From contig NZ_CP096829.1 in NCBI RefSeq assembly GCF_023272795.1, positions 1,674,001-1,738,000 of the forward strand: a stretch of 64,000 nucleotides of DNA, written 5' to 3'. The notes beneath the pieces are model-generated. The model made no database searches. It was not told the origin of the DNA and saw only the letters and a program-made list of their open reading frames with translations. Both the position numbers and the translations under genes were made by a program. Positions 17,329 through 24,447 of this stretch are shown one piece after another. This DNA is from Flavobacterium humidisoli. Lineage in GTDB: Bacteria; Bacteroidota; Bacteroidia; Flavobacteriales; Flavobacteriaceae. Position 1 is the stretch's first letter; every line of letters starts with the position of its first letter.

Positions 17329-20175
17329 ATGAAGAAAAATGTACTAATCGTTTTAGGTCTTGTCACTTTTTCAGGACTTTATGCTCAGGACAATAAAAAA
17401 GAGCAGGATAGTTTAAAAAACAACGAACTGTCTGAAGTTACTATTATTGGATCAAGAAGTAAAAACAGAGTTAAAACAGATGTGCCAGTCCCAGTTGATG
17501 TTTTTAACGTATCAGAAATAACAAAAGGAGCACCGCAAACGAGCGTAACTCAAATTTTAAATTACGTTGCGCCGTCGTTTACGAGTAATCCAACATCTAC
17601 AGCAGATGCAACAGACCACGTTGATCCTGCGCAATTAAGAGGATTAGGACCAGATCAGGTTCTTATTTTAGTAAACGGAAAAAGAAGGCATACAAGTGCT
17701 TTAGTAAATATAAACGGATCGCCAGGAAGAGGGTCTGTAGGAACAGACTTAAATGCAATTCCGTCTTTTGCTATAGAAAGAATAGAAGTTTTAAGAGATG
17801 GCGCTGCCGCGCAATACGGTTCTGATGCGATTGCGGGAGTTATTAATATTGTTCTAAAGAAAAACGCTAATTATTTGACAGGAGGAATTCAGTATGGAGC
17901 CAATCTATCTTCGGGATCAAATAATTTTGAAGGAGGAGCAGACGGTCAAACTGCCCAAATCGATTTAAACTACGGAACTTCATTAGGCAAACCGGGAAGC
18001 TTCTTAAATGTTACAGGGACTGCGGTGACAAGACAAGCAACCAGTAGAGCAGGAATTAGAAACAATGCTATTTTTAATGCCTACAATGCGGTTGAAAATA
18101 GAGCGGCACAAGATGGGGTCGAAATCAACTCTTTGTTTAGCAATATTAATACGACTGGAAACTCGACTCAAATTTTGTCTTCTTTAAAACAATATGCACC
18201 GCAAGTAAGTTATTTTACAACAGCACAGCAAAATGCTATTGCATCGGCTTCAACAATTGCGCAAATGCAGACTGCTTTAAATTTTGACGTAACTAATAAC
18301 GAATTGGCTTACAGAGGTCAGCAGAGAAGTGATTATAATATGAGTGTTGGTCAATCAGAATTGGCTGCAGGACAATTGTATTTTAATGCTAAATATCCTT
18401 TGAGCGAAACCACTTCTTTATATTCCTTTGGAGGAGTTTCTTATAGAGGGGGTAAATCGTATGCGTTCAATAGATTGCCAAATGGTTCTGGTACTTTCAC
18501 GCAAATGTACCAAAACGGATTCCTGCCAGAAATTGAATCAAAGATTTTAGATGCTTCCGCAGCTGTTGGTGTAAATACACAATTATTTGGGTTTGATACC
18601 GATTTAAGTACCAATTTAGGAACAAACTCTTTTAATTATGATGTGAATAATTCCATCAATGCAACTTTAGGAACTAATTCTCCTTTTAGTTTTGATGCCG
18701 GAAAAATTTCGTTTTTACAAAGCACAACCAATTTGGACTTTAGTAAAAAACTGGATGTTCTTTCTGGGCTGAACGTTGCTTTTGGAGGTGAATTCAGATA
18801 TGAGAACTACCAAATTAAAGCAGGAGAAGAAGCTTCTTACGGATTGTATGATGTAAACGGAGATTTAGTATCAGGAATTTTACCTAGCAATTCACCATTG
18901 ATTGTAACTGATTTCTTTGGAAATAAACGTGGAGCAGGAGCGCAAGGATTTTCAGGATTTCAGCCTTCTGATGCTAAGGAAAAAGATAGAAAAAGTGGTG
19001 CCGCTTATGTTGATTTAGAATTGAATGCCACTGAAAAATGGCTTATAAATGGAGCAGCACGTTATGAAAATTATTCAGATTTTGGAAATACAGTTACTTT
19101 CAAACTGGCTTCTCTTTTAAAATTAAATGATAATATCAATTGGAGGATTTCTGGACAAACTGGCTTTAGAGCGCCTTCTTTACAGCAAAGATACTTTGAA
19201 TCAAGTTCTACTCAGTTTATTAACGGTTCTCCATATCAAGTGGGTTATTTTACAAACGATTCGCAAGCTGCAAAAAGTATTGGAATTGAAAGTTTAAGAC
19301 CAGAGAAATCAAAAAGCATCAGTACAGGATTTACATTCAAAATTCCTGAAGCTAACATAACCATTGCAACTGATGCTTATTTTACAAGAATCAATGATCG
19401 TATTGTTTTGTCTGGACAATATTCTAGACCAACAGACGCGCAAATCGGTGCTGCAACTTCGCCAGAGCAGGCAGAAGCACTGACTTTATTTCAACAGGCA
19501 TTTGATTTAAAAGGTGTAGAAAGAGCATCTTTCTGGACAAATGGAATTGATTCTGAAACAAAAGGAATTGATTTGGTGATTTCTCAAAAATATGATGTAA
19601 TTCAGGATTTTGTAATTAGAAATGATTTGGCTTTAAGTTTTAATGAAACCAAAAGAGTAGGCGATTTACATATCCCAAAATCAATAATTGATGCAGGAGG
19701 AGAACCATATATTTATTCTTTCTTCCCAGAATCAAGCCGAGTGTATTTAGAAGAAGCGATTCCGAAACTGAAAGCCAATTTGATGACTACTTTCAATATT
19801 AAAAAACTGGATATCTATTTAAGAAACAGCTATTTTGGAAAAGTTACAGATCCAGGAGCAACAGATGTTAATCTTGACGGATTTTCTTCTGTGTATGAAC
19901 ATCCAGAATATAGCGCAAAATTGGTTACCGATTTGTCTTTAGGATATCAGATCAACGAGCATTTGAGAGCTACAATTGGAGTTAATAATATAGGAGATGT
20001 ATATCCAGACAGAAATAATCCTGCAACTCCTGCATTTACAAACACAACTCCAACTTTGTCACCAGCGCCAAGTACAGATTTGACAAATGCGAATCAGTTT
20101 GCCTATTCAAGAGCAGTTTCTCAATTTGGATTAAATGGAAGATTTGGTTTTGCTCGTTTGAGCTTTAAATTTTAA
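17329..20175 (+). CDS. TonB-dependent outer membrane receptor under leader-peptide control
   Basis: Outer-membrane transporter of 948 residues. A signal peptide (1-19) is followed directly by a plug domain (about 45-185, with LRGLGPDQVLILVNGKRRH and GSDAIAGVINIVLKK) and a 22-strand-type barrel ending ARLSFKF. The CarboxypepD_reg-like domain is absent, so it is more like FecA/BtuB-type importers than SusC. Its transcript starts with the Met/Cys leader ORF A and attenuator, and it lies between metK and metY. From this I infer import of a methionine- or sulfur-containing compound; cobalamin for MetH is another possibility, though no cobalamin riboswitch is seen. A terminator at 20186-20226 ends the unit. 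Confidence 0.88.
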   Translation: MKKNVLIVLGLVTFSGLYAQDNKKEQDSLKNNELSEVTIIGSRSKNRVKTDVPVPVDVFNVSEITKGAPQTSVTQILNYVAPSFTSNPTSTADATDHVDPAQLRGLGPDQVLILVNGKRRHTSALVNINGSPGRGSVGTDLNAIPSFAIERIEVLRDGAAAQYGSDAIAGVINIVLKKNANYLTGGIQYGANLSSGSNNFEGGADGQTAQIDLNYGTSLGKPGSFLNVTGTAVTRQATSRAGIRNNAIFNAYNAVENRAAQDGVEINSLFSNINTTGNSTQILSSLKQYAPQVSYFTTAQQNAIASASTIAQMQTALNFDVTNNELAYRGQQRSDYNMSVGQSELAAGQLYFNAKYPLSETTSLYSFGGVSYRGGKSYAFNRLPNGSGTFTQMYQNGFLPEIESKILDASAAVGVNTQLFGFDTDLSTNLGTNSFNYDVNNSINATLGTNSPFSFDAGKISFLQSTTNLDFSKKLDVLSGLNVAFGGEFRYENYQIKAGEEASYGLYDVNGDLVSGILPSNSPLIVTDFFGNKRGAGAQGFSGFQPSDAKEKDRKSGAAYVDLELNATEKWLINGAARYENYSDFGNTVTFKLASLLKLNDNINWRISGQTGFRAPSLQQRYFESSSTQFINGSPYQVGYFTNDSQAAKSIGIESLRPEKSKSISTGFTFKIPEANITIATDAYFTRINDRIVLSGQYSRPTDAQIGAATSPEQAEALTLFQQAFDLKGVERASFWTNGIDSETKGIDLVISQKYDVIQDFVIRNDLALSFNETKRVGDLHIPKSIIDAGGEPYIYSFFPESSRVYLEEAIPKLKANLMTTFNIKKLDIYLRNSYFGKVTDPGATDVNLDGFSSVYEHPEYSAKLVTDLSLGYQINEHLRATIGVNNIGDVYPDRNNPATPAFTNTTPTLSPAPSTDLTNANQFAYSRAVSQFGLNGRFGFARLSFKF

Positions 20176-20185
20176 TGAAAGTTGC

Positions 20186-20226
20186 CTCTTTCAGGCCTTT
20201 ATACAAAAGGCTTGAAAGAGATTTTA
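20186..20226 (+). terminator. Intrinsic terminator after the TonB-dependent receptor
   Basis: CTCTTTCAGGCCTTT pairs with AAAGGCTTGAAAGAG (one G-U pair) around a short loop and is followed by ATTTT. Confidence 0.82.
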
Positions 20227-20254
20227 AAAAAATAGTATAAAATTTCAATTTTAA

Positions 20255-20286
20255 TTTGGTCGTTAAAAAAATACTTATTACATTTA
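20255..20286 (+). promoter_or_regulatory. Promoter of leader B / metY unit
   Basis: TTTG at 20255-20258, a 20-base spacer and TACATTTA at 20279-20286 (one mismatch to TAnnTTTG). TTTGGTCGTTAAAAAAATA from 20255 closely matches the promoter of leader A, with the same spacing. The start of transcription is expected near 20293. Confidence 0.62.
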
Positions 20287-20288
20287 CT

Positions 20289-20300
20289 CTATCGAATTAG
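20289..20300. promoter_or_regulatory. CTATCN3TTAG operator candidate at the metY leader start of transcription
   Basis: CTATCGAATTAG resembles the reverse complement of the site at 32167-32178 (CTATCGGCTTAG), differing at two central bases. It overlaps the predicted start of transcription, a repressor-like position. The Rrf2 regulator encoded at 30616 is a candidate ligand, by inference only. Confidence 0.4.
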
Positions 20301-20340
20301 TCGAATTTAAAAAATAGTCGAATTCAAATTTTAAATAAAA

Positions 20341-20421
20341 ATGAAAACAATAGCAAAAAGAAATATGATGTGTTGTAAGATGATGCAAATGTGCATCCCA
20401 ATTTGCTGTTGCCAAAAGTGA
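20341..20421 (+). CDS. Leader peptide B, extremely Met/Cys-rich, 26 codons
   Basis: An ORF from ATG 20341 to TGA 20421. Of its 26 codons, Met occupies 1, 9, 10, 14, 15 and 17, and Cys occupies 11, 12, 18, 22, 23 and 24, so almost half code for the two sulfur amino acids. The core N-M-M-C-C-K-M-M is shared with leader A. It is followed by a terminator 31 bases downstream, and its last codons (GCCAAAAG, 20411-20418) can pair with that terminator's 5' arm. It lies ahead of a 58-residue protein and metY. The function is inferred to be a sensor of charged Met-tRNA and/or Cys-tRNA. Confidence 0.82.
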   Translation: MKTIAKRNMMCCKMMQMCIPICCCQK

Positions 20422-20451
20422 AAGAGACAATCTTTGTTATAGTTAAACTAT

Positions 20452-20488
20452 AAGCCCTTTTGGTCGCCATCCGAAAGGGCTTTTTTAT
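20452..20488 (+). terminator. Attenuator terminator B with competing antiterminator
   Basis: A 12-bp stem (20452-20463 with 20471-20482, one G-U pair) followed by T residues. CTTTTGGT at 20457-20464 in the 5' arm is complementary to GCCAAAAG at 20411-20418 in leader ORF B (8 pairs, one G-U). The two pairings exclude each other. Confidence 0.85.
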
Positions 20489-20512
20489 TTCCAACATTTT
20501 AAATTTTAAATT

Positions 20513-20689
20513 ATGAATACACTAGATATAAATACAATCGCATTTCAATACTTATTAAGAAATAATAATTCGGAAGAATCATCAACTGAAACTCCAAAAT
20601 ATGATCCTGCACAGCAGATAAAAACGCAGAAATCATTACTGTTTCATCTATATGATCTTGAAGAAGAAGCTGAAGATATTTTAGCTTAA
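20513..20689 (+). CDS. Small protein of 58 residues between attenuator B and metY
   Basis: ATG 20513 to TAA 20689. Soluble and acidic, starting MNTLDINTIAFQYLLR and ending EEEAEDILA. I do not recognise a family. It is the first gene after attenuator B and precedes metY by 87 bases, so it would be made under the same Met/Cys control. A motif SLLFHLY (41-47) followed by acidic residues is matched by SLLFLMY (51-57) in the 66-residue protein at 24058, which also follows Met/Cys leaders. A regulatory role in methionine synthesis is conceivable but unproven. Confidence 0.55.
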   Translation: MNTLDINTIAFQYLLRNNNSEESSTETPKYDPAQQIKTQKSLLFHLYDLEEEAEDILA

Positions 20690-20776
20690 ATCAATTTCAG
20701 ATTCAAGAGCAATTTCAATAAGCAATATCAATTACAATATATAAACGTATTAAAAATACCTAAAAACTAAGAAATC

Positions 20777-22081
20777 ATGAGTACACAAAAATTTGCAACA
20801 AACGCATTACACGCAGGACACGATGTTACTAAAAACGGAAGCACAAGAGCGGTGCCAATTTACCAAACATCATCTTATGTATTTAACAATTCAGATCATG
20901 CAGCCAATTTATTTGGTCTTGCCGAAGCTGGATTTATTTATACAAGATTAAACAACCCGACAAACGACGTTTTAGAACAGCGTCTGGCAGCACTTGAAGG
21001 AGGAATCGGAGCTGTGGTAACCGCTTCTGGAGCATCTGCAATTTCTACTACATTATTGACTTTGCTAAAAGCGGGAGATCATATCGTAGCTTCAAATAGT
21101 TTATACGGCGGGACTTATAATCTGCTTAAAGTTACATTACCAAGATTAGGAATTACCACAACATTTGTAGATCCTTTAAAACCAGAAAACTTTACCAAAG
21201 CGGCAAAAGAAAATACAAGAGCTTTTTTTGTGGAATCTCTTGGTAATCCAAAATTAGATGTGCTAGACTTAAAAGCAATTTCGGCAGAAGCCAAAGCATT
21301 CAAAGTGCCATTTATAGTAGATAATACAGTTGCGACACCTTATTTGTTGAATCCAATTAAATATGGTGCCGATATTGTAATTCATTCCTTAACTAAATAT
21401 ATCGCAGGAAACGGAACTTCATTAGGAGGCGTTATCATTGATGCTGGAAACTTTGACTGGGCAAACGGAAAATTTCCTGAATTTACCGAGCCATCTGCAG
21501 GATACCACGGATTAGTATATCATGAAGCTTTAGGAAATGCAGCTTTTATAGCAAAAGCTCGAATTGAAGGTCTGCGTGATTTTGGTGCTGCTTTAAGTCC
21601 ATTTAATGCGTTTCAGATTATTCAGGGACTAGAAACACTTCCAATTCGAATTAAGAAACACAGTGAAAATGCTTTGGCTCTAGCCGAATGGTTAGAAAAA
21701 CAAGATGAGGTGGTTTGGGTAAATTATCCAGGATTAAAATCAAGTAAATATAATGCTTTAGCTAAAGAATATCTGCCAGAAGGACAAAGCGGTATTATCA
21801 CTTTCGGATTAAAAGGTGGTTTTGATGCCGCTAAAAAAGTAGTCGATGATACCAAATTATTCTCTCTGCTAGCCAATATTGGTGATACAAAATCGCTGAT
21901 TATTCACCCTGCAAGTACTACACACCAACAGTTAACAGATGAAGAACAAATAGAAACAGGAGTTTCTAAAGATTTAATTCGTCTGTCTGTAGGAATTGAA
22001 GATATTGAAGATTTAATTGCTGATTTGCAAACTGTTTTTGAGAGCGTTTATGTTTCTCAATTCAGCATCAATAAAAATTAG
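20777..22081 (+). CDS. metY: O-acetylhomoserine sulfhydrylase
   Basis: PLP enzyme of the Cys/Met metabolism family that makes homocysteine from O-acetylhomoserine and sulfide. The 434 residues are the length typical of MetY, longer than cystathionine synthases. The PLP lysine is K207 in HSLTKYIAGNG, and the aspartate of VDNTVATPYL binds the pyridine nitrogen. MetX, encoded at 24628, would supply the substrate, and the cys operon the sulfide. It lies 87 bases after the 58-residue gene in the unit controlled by attenuator B and is ended by the hairpin at 22105-22144. A second family member at 28657 may overlap in function. Confidence 0.9.
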   Translation: MSTQKFATNALHAGHDVTKNGSTRAVPIYQTSSYVFNNSDHAANLFGLAEAGFIYTRLNNPTNDVLEQRLAALEGGIGAVVTASGASAISTTLLTLLKAGDHIVASNSLYGGTYNLLKVTLPRLGITTTFVDPLKPENFTKAAKENTRAFFVESLGNPKLDVLDLKAISAEAKAFKVPFIVDNTVATPYLLNPIKYGADIVIHSLTKYIAGNGTSLGGVIIDAGNFDWANGKFPEFTEPSAGYHGLVYHEALGNAAFIAKARIEGLRDFGAALSPFNAFQIIQGLETLPIRIKKHSENALALAEWLEKQDEVVWVNYPGLKSSKYNALAKEYLPEGQSGIITFGLKGGFDAAKKVVDDTKLFSLLANIGDTKSLIIHPASTTHQQLTDEEQIETGVSKDLIRLSVGIEDIEDLIADLQTVFESVYVSQFSINKN

Positions 22082-22104
22082 GTTTTTTTGTTTTTTGTTT
22101 GAAA

Positions 22105-22144
22105 AATTGCCTTTAGCGAGTGGTTTTGCTAAAGGTAATTTTTT
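22105..22144 (+). terminator. Intrinsic terminator after metY
   Basis: AATTGCCTTTAGC pairs with GCTAAAGGTAATT (13 bp with one G-U pair), followed by T residues. Confidence 0.87.
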
Positions 22145-22168
22145 ATGAAAAGCATCTCTATAAAATTT

Positions 22169-22299
22169 AAACCATATAAGGAATATAAGTGCATTTTAGA
22201 AGAAGCGTACTGTAAAAACGCACCGTAGAGACGCACTGCAGTGCGTCTAACTTTATAAATGTTGGAATATTAAATGAACTTACATTCCTTGTATGGTTT
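22169..22299. repeat. Interspersed palindromic element with AAACCATATAAG ends
   Basis: The left end AAACCATATAAGGAATATAAG and the right end ACTTACATTCCTTGTATGG plus TTT are imperfect inverted copies. The same ends occur in the element at 31035-31112, where they are closer together. The centre carries a second palindrome (22229-22248). It looks like a small non-autonomous intergenic repeat rather than a gene. Confidence 0.75.
22229..22248. repeat. Perfect 20-bp palindrome nested in the larger repeat
   Basis: AGACGCACTG followed by its exact reverse complement. G+C is well above the surroundings, suggesting a separate repeat family inserted inside the 22169-22299 element. Confidence 0.75.
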
Positions 22300-22321
22300 C
22301 AAAAATTAAAAAATAGAAATT

Positions 22322-23410
22322 ATGTCAAAGCTTAAAATAAACATTATCCTTTTCGGAATTGGAAATATCGGAAGTACTTTGATTAATCAGATTGTCGAAA
22401 GTCAGGAGTTTTTTCTTGAAAGCAAAAACGTCGATTTTCATTTTCCAATAATAACCAATTCGACGGTTGCTTTTTTTGAGAAAGAAGGTGTTGGTTATGC
22501 ATGGGAAACCAATTTTAGACAATTGGCAGTTCCTTTTAAAGTAGAAGATATTGTTGAATTTGCACAAGAAAACGAATTTGAAAACTTGATTGCCGTAGAT
22601 GCAACAGCCAGCGATGAATTGGTAAAGCATTACAATACGCTAATCAAAAACGGATTTAATATTGTAGCGGTAAACAAAAAAGCCAATACGCTCCCGATTG
22701 ATTTATATAAAGAATTACGAGCAGATCTTAAAAAGTATGGCAAAGAGTTTCTATATGAAACCTCTGTAGAAACTGGAATTCCTGTTTTGCAGACCTTAAG
22801 AGATTTGTATTATTCGGGCGAAAAAATCACAAAAATTCGAGGTGTTTTCTCTGATAATCTAAGTTATGTCTTTAATCGATTTTCATCAGAAGAAGTTTCA
22901 TTTTCATCTGTTTTAAAAGATGCGAGTCTTTTAGGATTAATGAAGTCAAACTTTAAAGAAGATCTCTCAGGAAATGATACTGCGAGAAAACTTTTGATCT
23001 TGGCCAGAGAAATAGGAAAGGATTTTGAGCTTTCTGACATTGAAATCAAGCCATTTATAACCAAAGACCATTTGGAGAAAAACGGGGTGCTAAACAAAGA
23101 TGCTCTCGATAAATCTTTTAAAATTACCAAAATTACTCAAGCTGAAAATCATGTGTTAAGATATGTGGGTGAGTTTGATGTAGAAAAAGGCACTTTGGAA
23201 GTTAAGTTGATTTCAGAACCAGTAGATTCTCCAATTGGACAATTGAAAGGTTCTGATGCCATTTTTGAAATTTTCACTCAATCTTATGCCGACATTCCTA
23301 TCGTAATTCAAAGTGCTCCACCATGTAAACAAGCAATTTCAAGAGGAATTATAACCGATATTCTAAAAATTGCGGAACGAATTAGGAGCAAAGAAGCCGT
23401 TTGGCTTTAA
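22322..23410 (+). CDS. Degenerate homoserine dehydrogenase paralogue
   Basis: 362 residues alignable along their whole length with the dehydrogenase half of the fused enzyme at 25619. The dinucleotide loop GIGNIGST (12-19) and residues D214, D219 and K223 in KEDLSGNDTARK are kept. The motif EPDP just before them is replaced by MKSN, so a glutamate becomes lysine at 208. FSGTLSY is FSDNLSY, and the C-terminal GAGAG loop is SAPPC. Homoserine or cofactor binding is therefore doubtful. The reading frame is intact, so it is not an ordinary pseudogene; a regulatory or altered-substrate role is possible. It lies 240 bases after metY, beyond a terminator and repeat. Confidence 0.75.
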   Translation: MSKLKINIILFGIGNIGSTLINQIVESQEFFLESKNVDFHFPIITNSTVAFFEKEGVGYAWETNFRQLAVPFKVEDIVEFAQENEFENLIAVDATASDELVKHYNTLIKNGFNIVAVNKKANTLPIDLYKELRADLKKYGKEFLYETSVETGIPVLQTLRDLYYSGEKITKIRGVFSDNLSYVFNRFSSEEVSFSSVLKDASLLGLMKSNFKEDLSGNDTARKLLILAREIGKDFELSDIEIKPFITKDHLEKNGVLNKDALDKSFKITKITQAENHVLRYVGEFDVEKGTLEVKLISEPVDSPIGQLKGSDAIFEIFTQSYADIPIVIQSAPPCKQAISRGIITDILKIAERIRSKEAVWL

Positions 23411-23548
23411 TTTTTTAGTTAAAAAAAAGAAAAAAGAGAAAAAAGTTCTTTGATAAATTGATTTGTCAAATGGAGTCATGAAGAAAAAATTAGCTTTTTT
23501 GTAGGTTTTTTACCTTTATTATTTCGTTTTCGTTTTTGTAAGATGTTT

Positions 23549-23583
23549 TTTGTCGTTAAAAAACACATTTTCAACGAATTTTG
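23549..23583 (+). promoter_or_regulatory. Probable promoter of leaders C and D
   Basis: TTTG at 23549-23552 and GAATTTTG at 23576-23583 (one mismatch to TAnnTTTG), spacer 23 bases. The sequence TTTGTCGTTAAAAAACAC resembles TTTGGTCGTTAAAAAAATA at leaders A and B. The start of transcription would be near 23590. Confidence 0.45.
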
Positions 23584-23663
23584 TAATTAAATTCTTGAAT
23601 TTTATTTGTGTAATAAAAAAAATATTTGCATATTTGTTATACCCAAAAACTACTAGAAATCAA

Positions 23664-23735
23664 ATGAACTTAAAAGTCAACAAAATGTTTTGTGCCATTT
23701 CGGTTAAGGCCGAGGCTGGGGTGTCTATTGCTTAA
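23664..23735 (+). CDS. Leader peptide C, 23 codons
   Basis: ATG 23664 to TAA 23735. It has the sequence N-K-M-F-C at codons 6-10, so one internal Met and one Cys codon. The reading frame is open upstream to 23550, but the ATG at 23664, after an A-rich stretch, fits the leader size. Codons 17-18 (GAGGCT, 23712-23717) are complementary to the 5' arm of the terminator 35 bases after the stop. Leader D downstream shares N-K-M-F. Confidence 0.6.
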   Translation: MNLKVNKMFCAISVKAEAGVSIA

Positions 23736-23769
23736 AAAAATTGTAAGAATACAATAAAAATATAGTAAG

Positions 23770-23801
23770 AGCCTCCGATAGAAATATTAGGAGGCTTTTT
23801 A
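23770..23801 (+). terminator. Attenuator terminator C with competing antiterminator
   Basis: AGCCTCC (23770-23776) pairs with GGAGGCT (23790-23796), followed by T residues. The 5' arm AGCCTC can pair instead with GAGGCT at 23712-23717 in leader ORF C. Confidence 0.75.
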
Positions 23802-23845
23802 ATTTAATAGAAATGCAAAAATTTAAAATACAATATAAATCACAG

Positions 23846-23911
23846 ATGAATAAATCCTTACAGATGAACAAGATGTTTACTGTCGCGCTTATTTGCGCGT
23901 ACGTCTGTTGA
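23846..23911 (+). CDS. Leader peptide D, 21 codons, in series with leader C
   Basis: ATG 23846 to TGA 23911, with Met at codons 1, 7 and 10 and Cys at 17 and 21; M-N-K-M-F at 7-11 repeats the core of leader C. Codon 7 is an alternative start. I see no promoter between terminator C and this ORF, so it appears to lie on the same transcript. CGCGC and GCGCG at codons 13-18 can form a hairpin. The segment right after the stop (ACTAAAAG, 23913-23920) can pair with the 5' arm of terminator D. Confidence 0.6.
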   Translation: MNKSLQMNKMFTVALICAYVC

Positions 23912-23941
23912 TACTAAAAGTATATATGAGTGTAAAAACTT

Positions 23942-23980
23942 AAACCCTTTTGGTATCTAAAAATCCAAAAGGGTTTTTTT
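23942..23980 (+). terminator. Attenuator terminator D with competing antiterminator
   Basis: A perfect 12-bp stem AAACCCTTTTGG / CCAAAAGGGTTT followed by T residues. CTTTTGGT in the 5' arm pairs alternatively with ACTAAAAG at 23913-23920 (8 pairs, one G-U), a segment a terminating ribosome at 23911 would hide. Confidence 0.85.
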
Positions 23981-24057
23981 ATTCGGTAAAACGAATTAAC
24001 AAAAAGATAAACGAGAAATAAAGATTATAAAACACAACTTAACTAAAACTTAATATC

Positions 24058-24258
24058 ATGAGCAAATTGAACTACTTCGCAGAAAAAATTTCTAAATTGA
24101 AAAATAGAAGAACAAAAAATAGTAATCCGCCGCCAACAAACGAATTGGCTCACCCTAGGTTCGGAATCACAGAGGAAGATAAAAGCGCTGAGAAAAAAGC
24201 ACCAAATTCTTTATTGTTTTTGATGTATTCAAAAGAAAATGAAACGCTTTTTATCTAA
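24058..24258 (+). CDS. Small protein of 66 residues after tandem attenuators C and D
   Basis: Basic N-terminal half (KISKLKNRRTKN at 10-21), a proline cluster and a hydrophobic C terminus. No family recognised. It is the only gene between terminator D and the metX riboswitch, so it is probably the first product of the C-D controlled transcript. SLLFLMYSKENE (51-62) resembles SLLFHLYDLEEE (41-52) in the 58-residue protein at 20513, in the same position relative to a Met/Cys leader. The resemblance is short and may be chance. Confidence 0.55.
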   Translation: MSKLNYFAEKISKLKNRRTKNSNPPPTNELAHPRFGITEEDKSAEKKAPNSLLFLMYSKENETLFI

Positions 24259-24392
24259 ACAGAAAAGTATCATAAACTAGGTGAAAACCTGCTTAATTTT
24301 ACTGGGCATTTTTGTTCGGTAAATTTTTGCGTATAATAGTTTTTGCTAAAGTAAGTCGCAGAAATTTAACAAACACTTTTGCATAAAATTTG

Positions 24393-24420
24393 TTTGTTAG
24401 CGAAATTAGTAGTTAATTTG
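24393..24420 (+). promoter_or_regulatory. Probable promoter of the metX riboswitch transcript
   Basis: TTTG at 24393-24396, a 17-base spacer and TAATTTG at 24414-24420, one base shorter than the TAnnTTTG consensus. The SAM-I aptamer begins about 29 bases later. Confidence 0.45.
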
Positions 24421-24447
24421 CACTCGTTAAGTTCAAACACGTATTGA

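Noticed and set aside
23550-23735. A longer 61-codon frame that includes leader C.
   Set aside because: The upstream part overlaps the probable promoter and start of transcription. The ATG at 23664 gives the size and Met/Cys arrangement of the other leaders.
24259-24320. A fifth attenuator hairpin (AGGTGAAAACCT) after the 66-residue gene.
   Set aside because: The stem is only four base pairs, is not followed by a T run and has no Met/Cys leader ORF.
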